Both the position numbers and the translations under genes were made by a program. A DNA stretch of 64,000 bases from Margaritifera margaritifera. Lineage: Eukaryota; Mollusca; Bivalvia; Unionida; Margaritiferidae. The notes beneath the pieces were generated by a model. That model saw only the letters and a list, made by a program, of their open reading frames with translations, did not search any database and was not told where the DNA came from. Shown one piece after another: positions 1 to 10,900 of this stretch (positions are counted from its first letter, which is position 1; the number at the start of each line of letters is the position of its first letter). The DNA lies in the NCBI GenBank assembly GCA_029931535.1, contig JAQPZY010001688.1, positions 4,395,001 through 4,459,000 of the forward strand, in the 5' to 3' direction.

Positions 1-289
1 ACAGAATGAATAGCACAGACCCAGACCTACCAGCACATTATGTGATGGCAGATCTATATTGTTTGCTTGAAACCATATGTAGAATGATGAACAGCATGGA
101 CCCAGATTTACCAGCACATTACATGATGGCAGATCATATGTAGACTGAATAGAATAGACCCAGATTTAGCAGCAGATTACATAATGGCAGATCAAATACA
201 GAATGAAGAACAGCATAGACCCAGATCTACTGGCACATTATGTGATGGCAAATCATAATCAGAATGAAGAAAAGCATAGACCCAGAATT
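1..289. repeat. tandem array, ~60 bp unit, about 5 copies
   Basis: The motif GACCCAGA recurs at about 18, 99, 157, 218 and 279, each followed by an A/T-rich block and TGATGGCA.ATCA. Units are diverged; the first has an extra ~21 bp. The array may continue left of the window. No coding potential is recognised. Confidence 0.75.
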
Positions 290-859
290 GCCAACCCTAA
301 CAAGACTGCACGAACAATTGTGAAATACTTCCAAACTGGAGATCATCTGCCATGCTGACCTTCAGCCATTTTGAATAAGATCATGATACAAAGTTACATC
401 TTCTAGTCATGCACTTTACGTATCATTTTAATGGAAGGCATGTTTTGTAAATGTTTACAGGGCTAACACAAAATAATGTAATTTACACATGCAAGTGTGT
501 CAGCCTTAGATTTCAGTATGTGTTTGAAATAATTTTCTATCGCGTTTAATCAAATTTAAAGGACAAAACACTATTCCAATGTAAACTTTTAACTGGCCTT
601 TCAAAAATACAATGAATCGACTCTAAGATGACTGGACCATTTAAAGACTAAAAAGTGGAAAAATATATCCAAATAATGGTCTGGCTAAAAGAAGAAAAAA
701 AAATCCCAGCAATACTGTCGAACATCAGACTACACCAAGCATCATTGAAAGGAATTTCAAAGAACACCCTGAATTTATGAAAATGGAATCAAGAAACAAA
801 ATTCTTCACATGGTATGCTGATTGTGAGTCTGAACAGATACAAGTATTCTATGCATGTA
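290..859. other. unremarkable noncoding stretch
   Basis: AT-rich sequence between the left-edge array and the first Tigger element. I see no exon, repeat or RNA gene in it. Confidence 0.5.
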
Positions 860-2295
860 CTGTGAAACACTTAAAATTCGTGTGGTTCCAATTTTCGTGG
901 TTTTCGTGGGTGAGCCAGACCTGAAATCTAAAGTCACAACGAAATATCAGCTGACATTACCTCCCCCCCACTATGTCATATGCAATGGAAAAGCATCACC
1001 TGTTTCTTTCTTTGTTTTCACACCATGGCTATCTATAGTGCTGAGAATGTGAAATATACATTAGGATAAGTACAGGCATGATGAGGAACACTGAAACTGA
1101 TTGATTACAATTTAATTTGAATGCAAAATTTCATGAACATGTAAGGTTGTAATGACTACCTGAAGTACAGAATAGTAATAAAAGCAGATTTACTCACTGT
1201 CTGTGTCCTTCTTTATTTCCCAAAGTACATAATATTCCCATTTATGAATAAATGTTTGCACAACTAACTGCTAAATAAACAATCAGCAGATTAGTCCCGC
1301 TTTCTCAAAGCCCATTTCAATCAGGTCTCTCTGAAGTGCTACTTTGTCATGTGTGCAGATAAGCCACTTTGTATAAATTGGCTTAAGGGTAGATGTTTTC
1401 AGGTCAACCAAGACCTGATTTGAATGTACATCTCCAGTGTACTCCTGTTCATTTAACTGATCGATCACCTATGTTGAATACCACTCATTAAATCGGGACT
1501 TGAATTCCTCCTTGTAAAAGTTAACAGTTAAATCTAGGGGTTGCAACTTATCCATACATCCGGCTGGCACAAACATTGGTATAATCTGATTTACTTTAGT
1601 GAGACATCAGCCTTTCTCTGTGATGTGCTTTGAAAACATCAAAGACTGCTACCGCCTTTTGATTATACTGAGCAAGTGGAAGCAAGTCACATACAGAGCT
1701 CACACAGGGTATCAGAATTTGGTCAAAAAAACTGAATCATGAAATCCTCACTGCTCCAGTGAGTTTCTGTACATGTCACATCCCAGTCACTTTGGATTTT
1801 AGTACAAGTTTTCCACTCTTTAACCACTGTGTCAGTGACATTTTTATTTTAACTTTTGAGATGAAATTCACTTTCAGTAGAACTGTTTATATATGGCAAA
1901 TATTGTTTAGAAAAAAAGATGTTTTCAGTCATTGGTTTTTTCAAGTGCCTAATCCCTAATTGTTGAGAACTTTATGCTTCGATAGTGGTCCTTAAGAACA
2001 CCTAAGAACCTAATTACTTAAGATTACAATAGTGGTATTAAATGTGTTAGCTCAGACATGTGGAAAAAGAAGTCGGCATTTTATTTAGATCTCCACATAT
2101 CCGCCAGATATTAGCAATGAATAACTTAATTACTCAACTTAATTACTGCAGTACAGATTAAACATGTTTGCTCGAACATGTGTGGAAATGAATGTTGGTA
2201 TACTAGTAAACTTATACAGAGACATATGCATTGTTTGCTTTTTTTTTTTTTTTTTTAACCATGTTTGAAACCCATGAAAATAAAGTGTTTTACAG
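860..2295 (-). mobile_element. pogo/Tigger-type DNA transposon, decayed
   Basis: The element is flanked by TA dinucleotides (858-859 and 2296-2297). The left end is CTGTGAAACACTT; the reverse complement of the right end is CTGTAAAACACTTTATTTTC, so the termini are inverted repeats. A decayed transposase occupies 1283-1700 on the minus strand. Tc1/mariner-superfamily elements, including pogo/Tigger, duplicate TA on insertion. Confidence 0.75.
1283..1700 (-). pseudogene. pogo/Tigger DDE transposase C-terminal fragment
   Basis: The translated block contains AVFDVFKAHHRE, then VPAGCMDKLQPLDLTVN, then FNEWYST, and ends LKTSTLKPIYTKWLICTHDK and GFEKAGLIC. The VPAGCTDKLQPLDL-type motif is typical of pogo-family DDE transposases close to the last catalytic acid. 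At least one in-frame stop (after FNEWYST) and a frame change near 1600 show it is dead. The N-terminal DNA-binding part is absent. Confidence 0.8.
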
Positions 2296-2959
2296 TAATT
2301 TAAAACTAGTCAAATATGCAGTAGTGGTCACGTCCATATGAAGGTTGCCTGCTCAAAATGGCAAGATTCACTTGGTCCCGTCAATGAACTACATTTATCT
2401 CCTGCTCATATTTGTCAGTTGTCCCCACAAATGCTCTTAAATACAAATGGTATCAACATATAAGAGTTTGGTTGGCATAAATCCATGCATCTTTTATGTT
2501 TTACATGTTCAGAGCTCAGAGTTGCTTTTATTGATTTATGTAAAAAAAGAAAAAAGAAAATTTTGAAGTCAATAATATTTATCTGAGAATACTTACCCAA
2601 TCACATTAACATTAGGAAAATAAACTCCACTACCTCCTGAATCCAGCCCTCCCGAAAAGACAAAGAATTTGTCTTTTATGTCTATAGACCATACAAATGG
2701 AAGAAACTTACTCATTACCTCCCTTTGACCACCGCTAGGTGGTACCAGTATTAAGCCAAGTGAAAAAAATTTGCTTTCTCCTTTGAATACATTCCCTGAT
2801 CACATTAATATTAGAAGAATAGGTAACAGGAGGAGGGAATGCTGAGCATCCTACCTCTACCACCAGAAGCCTTCGAGGGATTCCCTATAACAAGGATAGC
2901 GGCTCTCCTAACTTGACTACATCCAGGTAAGAAGAAATTTAATTAACTCAATGGCTACT

Positions 2960-3330
2960 ATTATGTCTTAGATCGAAATGTTACATTTGAAAGCAAGGCT
3001 TGCAGAGATCACTCTAATTTCATGAGCTGAAATCTTCATGAGGCGATCCTGATCTTTTGGAACTTCAGAGTACACCAAACATATAACCCACTTCAGCCAC
3101 AATGACAGGGCTTGCAGGGTGATATCCTCTTTCCTGGCCTGCACCGGAAGAGACACTTTCTTGTCCCACAACTTTTCTCAATGCGCTTCAAGTGATAACT
3201 GAGGACACTGACAGGGTCCTGCATGGTCGCTTCTAGCAATGTATCTATCAAAGAAAGGGAGTGTATGATTACTTTCTGATTGCCCGCTGACAGCAGTCTA
3301 TTATTAGTGACAAAGCCTGGTTGCATCATT
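2960..3330 (-). pseudogene. DIRS tyrosine recombinase remnant
   Basis: The two overlapping frames combine into a sequence with DPVSVLSYHLKRIEK, then KKVSLPVQARKEDITLQALS, WLKWVICLVY and ISAHEIRVISAS. HEIR..SAS corresponds to the HxxR block of tyrosine recombinases in DIRS elements. It is broken by a frameshift near 3165. The final Tyr cannot be assigned. Confidence 0.65.
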
Positions 3331-4159
3331 CAACCACAGAACCATCTGTTCTGAACTGGAGATAATTCGGGTCCACTTAATGGGCAAGCAACTTGCTCAC
3401 TCTGCATGCTGAAGCTAAGGCTATCAGAAAGAATGTCTTGTATGATAGTAGCTTCAGCCAGGTACTGGTTAAAGGCTCGAATTGATCTGAATTGGGCTAT
3501 GTGTCAAAACCTATGAGAGGTTCCATTTAGGAAACAGGGTGAGGGATTTTGGTATATTCAAGTCAAAATTGGCTAGCAGGTCTGATAGATCTTTATCATG
3601 ACAAATATCCCATCTGCCATGATGTCTGAAAGTGTCAGAAATTATGGAGCGGTAGCCTTTGATGCTAAGTTTTTCTCCTTGAACAGCCGGAAAAAGAAAT
3701 CAGCCAGTAAAGAGATCGAGGCACTCAAAGGGATGATGTTGTTGAATTTGCACCAACCCTTTAACGAGCTGTTTGAGTAGGTGTGGCTTTGCTGGCATTT
3801 TCCTCGGCACATCTATTGCTAGACCAAGTAGATCACTGACCCAGAACTTGTCTCATCTGAGAGTGGCTATCAGAATCAGTTTACAGTTCTGAACTTGCAA
3901 TTTCTGTATTATTTTTAAAACTAGGTGAAGGCCCCAAAACCCCTCCCAACTTATTGATTATGCATCCATGGGCCAGGCTTCTGGGTCCAGGACTGGAGAG
4001 ACAAAAGTGGGCAGTTTGTCTAAAAAAAAGTCTAACATCAGATGCACCCAAAGTGCGCAAATCCAATGAAAGATTGATTGATGAATGGACCATTCGGTAT
4101 GAATGATCTGGCCCTTTCTTGACCGAGAGTTGGCCAGGACATAGGCTGCCAGGAATGTA

Positions 4160-4400
4160 TCTAATTTGTATGGTTATATTTAGCTATGTGCACCAGCACA
4201 GAAACTTCCAAACCAGAATGCATAGGTTGGGTGATTTGGGCCAACACTGTTTGAGGAGGTAGGTAACCACCACCGAGTTGTCTGACCTGATAAGGACTAC
4301 TTTCCCGTAGAGTTGGTCCCTTCCAGACATGAAAAGCCTTGATTATAGCCATCACTTCTAGAAGGTTGATATGATGAAGTAATTCCACTGGACCTCACTT
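4160..4400 (-). pseudogene. DIRS RNase H fragment
   Basis: HHINLLEVMAIIKAFHVWKG matches the DIRS RNase H block (HIN.LEL.AI..A...W). A VRSDN-like motif should follow; here it is frame-shifted (VRQLGGGYL in the open frame). Position downstream of the RT fits DIRS gene order. Confidence 0.7.
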
Positions 4401-4649
4401 GCCACTGACTGTTTTGAAGCATGGCACCAGGTGGGCTCCCAACTGTACGAACTGGCATCCACACATACATTAGTTTCTGTTTGGTACTTTTTCAGAGAAA
4501 ATCCTGCCATGAGCCAATATATGTTGTGCTACTGTTGCAGGAATAATACAACTTTGGTCGTAATCCTGACTTTGTGATCTTGTAGACCTTGAAATGGGGC
4601 ACCACTGGGCCAGCAGGGCCATCTGCAAGGGATGCATGAAAAGGCAGCC

Positions 4650-5500
4650 ATGCAGAATCAGATCTGCTGCCGTACTGAGCAAGCTAAATAGCTGCAGGAA
4701 CTATTTCGCTGTAATTCATTCCCTGATGGAAATGACTCTGAGAGTTTGATAATCCATAACATGCATATATAAAGGAGATGGATGATGTTGCGATTGGTGA
4801 TAAACTCAATGCTCTGAAGGACAAAACACAGGGATGGGTTGAGATCCGACTTTGCCCAGTTCACTAAAAAGCCTAGGTAACCTAAAAGGGACAGGAGATT
4901 GTTCCTGCCCTTCACCAGAACAGACCTTACCATGTGGATTTGTTGGATGTTGTCCAGATACGCCACAGCTGCTGTTGACGAAGTTGACCAGAAGAGGGTG
5001 ATGATGCAATTGATAATTTTTGTGAACACCCCTGTACTGTTGAGACAAAAAGGGAGCATGTGAAACTGGTTAACTTTTCCTTGGTAGGCAAACCAAAGGA
5101 ACTTGAATGATGCTGGGTGAATGGGGACATGTAAATGTGCATCAGTGAAGTCCAGACTGATTGCAAATTCATTCCTTTTGATTGAAAGTCGGATTCATTG
5201 AGCTGTTTCCATCTTGAAATTTGCCACAACAATGTATTTGTTAAGCTGGCTGAGGTCAATGATCAGCCAGAGATTTCCATTGGCCTTTGACACTAGAAAA
5301 AGCCTGGAATAAAACCCAGTAGAGTTCAGTTTCCATTGCTTATTGAGTAATGACCTAATCTCCTGGATAATTTCGGCTTTCTCCCAATCTGACGGTATTC
5401 TGTAATGAAAGGGAAGATGAAAGGAGTGTGCTGGATAAATTAAATCTGAAGCCCCTCTAAAACAACTTGGATCACCCATTCGTACTGCAAAAAAATAAGT
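4650..5500 (-). pseudogene. DIRS reverse transcriptase
   Basis: It reads LWLIIDLSQLNKYIVVANFK then METAQ, followed in another frame by SLDFTDAHLH(V)PIHPASFKF, the DIRS-type 'DLxDAYLHVPIHP' block. MLPFCLNSTGVFTKIINCII is the equivalent of the 'PFGLSTAPWVFTK' motif, and AVAYLDNI stands where the catalytic YxDD box is normally found. Frame changes near 5230 and 5050 and loss of the second catalytic Asp (DN) show it is inactive. Confidence 0.85.
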
Positions 5501-5529
5501 TGATCCAATGCTGATGGAAATGAAGGAGT

Positions 5530-6150
5530 CTGAAGCCAGCTGGTAGGATGTCTGCGGGTGGGCAAGGTGGCGAGTCAATGGCAGTTGTCGGGAGGTTTGG
5601 GAAAAGAGAAATCTTGTTTCTTATCCCCTTTATGAAACTGTCTCCTAAATTGAGGAGCCTGTTGTTTTATAAAATTTGGTTGAGGTTGAAACTGCTGCTG
5701 TTGCTGGGCAGTATTTGGCCTTTTATCTCTTTGCCAATGATCACTTCTCTGTTAAGGCTGACACTGATTCAGCCTGAATGTCTGAACAGTAGGGATGGCA
5801 AGTTCCTGTGCTGTCTGCCTCCTCACTTCCTCTATCCTACAGACAAATATTAATGGCAACCCAAACGGTGTCTCACAGAGCACCAAGGAATGATGCAGTT
5901 TGAATGATGACAAGCCAAGACAGGAGTCTCATCTCACCAAATCTAAGTTGGCATAGGCCATCAGAGTGTTGGCCATAAAATGGTAAGCAGCCCTGTTAAT
6001 GACCTTGGAGATTCTAGCAGTGGATTTCAAGGCATGATTGCTGTCTGTTTTTTTTGCTTTTTGGATGGATGGGTTGAAATTGTGAAGATATTGAAAGGAT
6101 TTCGTGACGTCTTGCATGACTATGTTGAAAGTACTGAGCAAAAGCTTAAA
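5530..6150 (-). pseudogene. DIRS ORF1 (gag-like) remnant
   Basis: The clearest piece is 6141-5929, a 70-codon stretch containing MLSTFNIVMQDVTKSFQYLH and AYHFMANTLMAYANLDLVR. It lies upstream of the RT within the element, as ORF1 does in DIRS elements. The function is by position; the sequence itself has no diagnostic motif. Confidence 0.45.
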
Positions 6151-6410
6151 AATGGTGCCACCTAGCGGTGGCCAAGGGGAGGTAATGGATAAGAATTTAT
6201 TCCTTTTTGTCTATATGATACATAGACATATATGGCATATGGGAAGTAGCAGAGTTAATTTTCCTAGCTTTAATGTGATCAGTGAATGTATTCAAATGAG
6301 AAACACATTTACTCATACTTCAGTTTTTTCTTGCTAATATTTTCTATCCTTCCATCCTTCATCTCTCAGGTTGCCCAGTTTGTTGACCTTGTAGATAAAG
6401 GTCCCCCATC

Positions 6411-7360
6411 TATAAAGGCCATATTTGGCCAGTCTCCAGGATGACCACTATACACAGGCCTATAAAGGCCATATTTGGCCAGTCTCCATGATGACCACTA
6501 TACACAGGTCTATAAAGGCCATATTTGGCCAGTCTCCAGGATGACTACTATACACAGGTCTATAAAGGCCATATTTGGCCAGTCTCCAGGATGACCACTA
6601 TACACAGGTCTATAAAGGCCATATTTGGCCAGTCTCCAGGATGACCACTATACACAGGTCTATAAAGGTCATATTTGGCCAGTCTCCATGATGACTACTA
6701 TACACAGGTCTATAAAGGCCATATTTGGCCAGTCTCCAGGATGACTACTATACACAGGTCTATAAAGGCCATATTTGGCCAGTCTCCAGGATGACTACTA
6801 TACACAGGTCTATAAAGGCCATATTTGGCCAGTCTCCATGATGACCACTATACACAGGTCTATAAAGGCCATATTTGGCCAGTCTCCAGGATGACTACTA
6901 TACACAGGTCTATAAAGGCCATATTTGGCCAGTCTCCAGGATGACTACTATACACAGGTCTATAAAGGCCATATTTGGCCAGTCTCCAAGATGACTACTA
7001 TACACAGGTCTATAAAGGCCATATTTGGCCAGTCTCCAGGATGACTACTATACACAGGTCTATAAAGGCCATATTTGGCCAGTCTCCAGGATGACTACTA
7101 TACACAGGTCTATAAAGGCCATATTTGGCCAGTCTCCAGGATGACTACTATACACAGGTCTATAAAGGCCATATTTGGCCAGTCTCCATGATGACCACTA
7201 TACACAGGTCTATAAAGGCCATATTTGGCCAGTCTCCAGGATGACTACTATACACAGGTCTATAAAGGCCATATTTGGCCAGTCTCCAGGATGACTACTA
7301 TACACAGGTCTATAAAGGCCATATTTGGCCAGTCTCCAGGATGACTACTATACACAGGTC
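6411..7360. repeat. 50 bp satellite, 19 copies, CArG box in 18 of them
   Basis: Exactly 19 units of 50 bp run from 6411 to 7360 with very low divergence. Each unit contains TATAAAGG followed by CCATATTTGG, a perfect CC(A/T)6GG CArG box, then CCAGTCTCCA and GATGACTACTATACACAGG. One unit (6661) has a C-to-T change that breaks the box. The array lies about 180 bases beyond the donor of exon 11, inside the following ANKIB1 intron. Confidence 0.97.
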
Positions 7361-7540
7361 TGACTGTATACTGTCTGCAACATTAGAGTATTTAAAAATT
7401 TGTTTATCCACCATTAATTTGAATAATGTGCATGTAAATAGAATAATACAAAGTAATGTAATAATTATATTCTTGCATGCCTAAAATAAGACAGTGAATG
7501 AAAATTGTATACAAGACAGCAAGCGGACAAACAGACTTAC

Positions 7541-7629
7541 ATGTATCTGGTCTGATTTCACTGATCTTGCTGTACCATTTAGCAAGGTTTTCACAACTGC
7601 AGGGTTCATGAGCCTCACCAGAACATACC
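7541..7629 (-). CDS. ANKIB1: ANKIB1 coding exon 11: end of IBR
   Basis: 89 bp. It completes the Trp codon (TG|G) and reads [20 protein letters not shown], then KISEIRPDT. Human has [20 protein letters not shown] here, so the conserved GEAHEPC.C IBR ligands are present. The acceptor is gtttttag|GG and the donor is ACAT|GTAAGT, leaving phase 1. Another frame of this exon is also open and gives a misleading peptide. The next exon, expected to lead into RING2, is not visible between here and position 1. Confidence 0.93.
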
Positions 7630-7862
7630 CTAAAAACAAGGTAACATTACTCATTACATTCATCTCTGTGTGATCTCAAACATTTTCTGCCCCAAACCAC
7701 AACACAAAGGACCAATTAAAAGAAAGAATTTACTTCTAAAGATTTTTTCTTTTTTTTGTTTTGATTTCAGCTTCTGTGTTTTCCTCATGTCAAAGTAATC
7801 ATAGTTGCAAAAGTTTATGTTCTGTATTAAATCTTCTATCCATGATAATAATTCAACTGTAC

Positions 7863-7916
<54 letters not shown>

Positions 7917-10900
7917 CACACACACACACACACACAGCTCTAATAAGGAAGTTTTCAAGAACAGACACTAATATGACATGAAACATCATCGGACATGACA
8001 TGATACATATCACTTATCAATATGGTAGTAAACACAAGACATACATGTACATATTTCATGCTAAAGTAACAATTTAATAGAAAATAAAACCATCAAGATC
8101 AACCTGCATAGTTTTTTTATTAACCACAGTACTTAACTAACACAACTACTCAAGTGTGTTAACAAATCAAATGGGTTTAAATACTTCATCTCTTAAACTA
8201 CTATCATATTTAAACAATTTTTTCATTCTTCAATTCATATATAACTTTCAATAGTGCAACTTAGAAGTACACAAATGTTTCTTATACCAAATCAATAATG
8301 GCTACTACAAAGCTAGCAAGAAAGTCAATTTTTAATGGAATGGTTGGTAACCTCAAAGCTATATAATGTGCAGCTTGGGAGCATACCTAAAACTAGAGGT
8401 TCAAGTGATCCTGATATCGCTACCCTTACATACATTGGTCTAAGGGTAAATGAAGTAGTATTAAGGTTGGCACTTTGAGTTGAAGACACCAATGTCGGAG
8501 TAAATTTGGAATAAATTCCAGCCATATGGTTAAAACTGATGGTATTTGACCTGTTGTTTAACTGTGTTCCTACTTTGAGTAACTTCTGCTGGACTAGATG
8601 GTGTATTAGCATCTTCTTTTATAAATGCAAAGGTGTTCATCTGAGGACTCTATGTATCAAATTTGGTCTGATATGATAATGTAGTTGTGGAGAGAAAATC
8701 ATTCTATAAAAAAGAGGGGGGGTTTTTGTACATATTAGTAACATATATCCATACTTGATGGATCATGAGTATCATTTTGTAGATTTTTCACCTGGTTGCT
8801 ATGGAAGCCACAATGTTGTTAAGAAACATTCCTACCATGGTTAATTAAAATTGTCTCAGTTGTTCTAGAGAAGATGCCTAAAAGAGCTTTTCCATCTGGT
8901 TACTAAGGAAGCCACAAAGCTCCTTGGGAAGCCACACTTGACATCATCTTCAAAGAATATGTGCTAAGAAAACATTTCTACCAACAGTTATCAAAACTGG
9001 CTTAGCCATTCTAGAGAAAAAGTAGAAAATAGGTTTTCAACAAAGTTACTAAGGAAGCCACAGAACTGATAAGGAAGCCAACACACACAATTTTTACTTA
9101 GCATGTCTTAAGAAACGATCCTGCCAAGTATGATCAGAATGAGCTCAGCCATTTTAGAGACAAAGTTGAAAAAAGTTTTCCACCCAGTTGCTAAGGAAGT
9201 CACACTGGTGCTAGGGAGCCACTTAGACACAATTTTTACAAAGCATGTCCTAAGAAACATTCCTACAAGGTTTGATCAAAACTGTCTCAGCTGTTTCTGA
9301 AGAAGCCAAAAATAGGTTTTACATATGATTGCTATGGAAGCACACCACTGCCAAGGAAGCCACCCAATTTTGGTACAGCATGTTATGAGGAACATTCCTA
9401 CCAAATTTGGTTCAAATTGGCCTGGTTGCTTTTACGAAGAAATTTAAAATAGCGAATGTTGACAGACAACAGACGATGAACAATGCATGCCACATGCCAG
9501 ATGCTGGGCCATACCAAAAGCTCACTTGGCCTTATGGCCAGGTGAGCTAAAAAAAATCAAGCTGCAAGGATGGAAGTGGGGAACGTACCAGCAGAAGTAA
9601 TGTCCATTACCACAATCCACAGCTCTGGATGTATCGCTGGGTAACTTGGAATGACGTGGTGATATAAGTGATCCACTCTCCATGTCAGGAAATTTGACAG
9701 CCCTGCCACAGCCTGGGTATGGGCACCACTTTATGGATGGATTACTTTCTACAAATGCCTGGGAAATGAACATCAACAGTTAATTAGTTAAATATATAAA
9801 AATTTTAATGTGTGTAATGAATACAGTCCTATCAATTTATAACAATGTTCATGGGAGTCATAAAAGTGACTTTTGCTGTAAGTAAGGGAGTCTTATACCG
9901 AGGTATATTACAACAAAGTTGTGTCCTGATGGTGTACTGAAACACACAAATAGAGTATTCCATGATGTGTTCTGATGGTGTATTGAAACACACAAATAGA
10001 GTATTCCATGATGTGCTCTGATAGTGTACTGAAACACACAAATAGAGTATTCCATGATGTGTTCTGATAGTGTACTAAAACACACAAATAGAGTATCCCA
10101 TGATGTGTTCTGATGGTGTATTGAAACACACAAATAGAGTATCCCATGATGTGTTCTGATGGTGTATTGAAACACACAAATAGAGTATTCCATAATGTGT
10201 TCTGATAGTGTACTAAAACACACAAATAGAGTATCCCATGATGTGTTCTGATAGTGTACTGAAACAGTGTCCCATGATGTGTTCTGATAGTGTACTGAAA
10301 CACACAAATAGAGTATCCCATGATGTGTTCTGATAGTGTATTAAAACACACAAATAGAGCATCCATGATGTGTTCTGATAGTGTATTAAATCACACAAAT
10401 AGGATATTTCATGATGTGAAAGGAAATTTTTATACTTAATTTTGTTTCTCTGAGAATACTGACCCATCATATTTATATTAGGAATTTAACTTCTGCTATG
10501 TCCGAATTCCAGCCCTCCATGAAAGATTAAAAAATCAGTCTTTCCTATCTATATACCATATAGACAATAATGATAGTATCTACAAAAGAAAACCTTCCAA
10601 ACTACCTTTATGATTACCTCCCCTGTCTCCAATAGGTGGATTCCTATATATCAGATGTACCTCAATTTAAGCTTGAGTGATACATCAATGTCTGTGGCAA
10701 GGTTGTGCTAGCATCAACAAGGTCTGATGAACATCTGGCTAACCACCAGAGATGCTGTCAGAATTTTATCTAAAGGGGGGACCATCAAGGGGAGGTATAA
10801 AAAAGGGAGAGGGGGAGGGGTGAAATAGTCATAGTTCATTATTTGTCTAACACCTAAATATCCATCTCTCTTTCTTCCTGCTCCACTCTGTTTGTGCTCT

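Larger units (their letters stand above)
2585..6302 (-). mobile_element. DIRS-type tyrosine-recombinase retrotransposon, nearly complete but decayed
   Basis: In minus-strand order: a gag-like ORF1 region (6150-5530), reverse transcriptase (5500-4650), RNase H (4400-4160) and tyrosine recombinase (3330-2960). Ends are inverted: left 2585-2760 contains CACATTAACATTAGGAAAAT and ACCACCGCTAGGTGG; right 6150-6302 contains CCACCTAGCGGTGG and ATTTTCCTAGCTTTAATGTG. A second copy of the terminal motif lies internally at 2794-2850. Known: DIRS elements have inverted termini plus an internal complementary copy and use a tyrosine recombinase instead of a DDE integrase. This matches. Confidence 0.85.

Noticed and set aside
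6411..7360. CRISPR-like regular repeat
   Set aside because: Units are contiguous without spacers and the genome is animal; this is a satellite.
7660..8013. 117-codon minus frame with Val/Cys and Tyr/Ile repeats
   Set aside because: Reads through CA and TA microsatellites; only the repeat keeps it open.
9858..10366. Overlapping minus-strand frames of about 150 codons
   Set aside because: Generated by the 46 bp array; the same peptide recurs in three frames.
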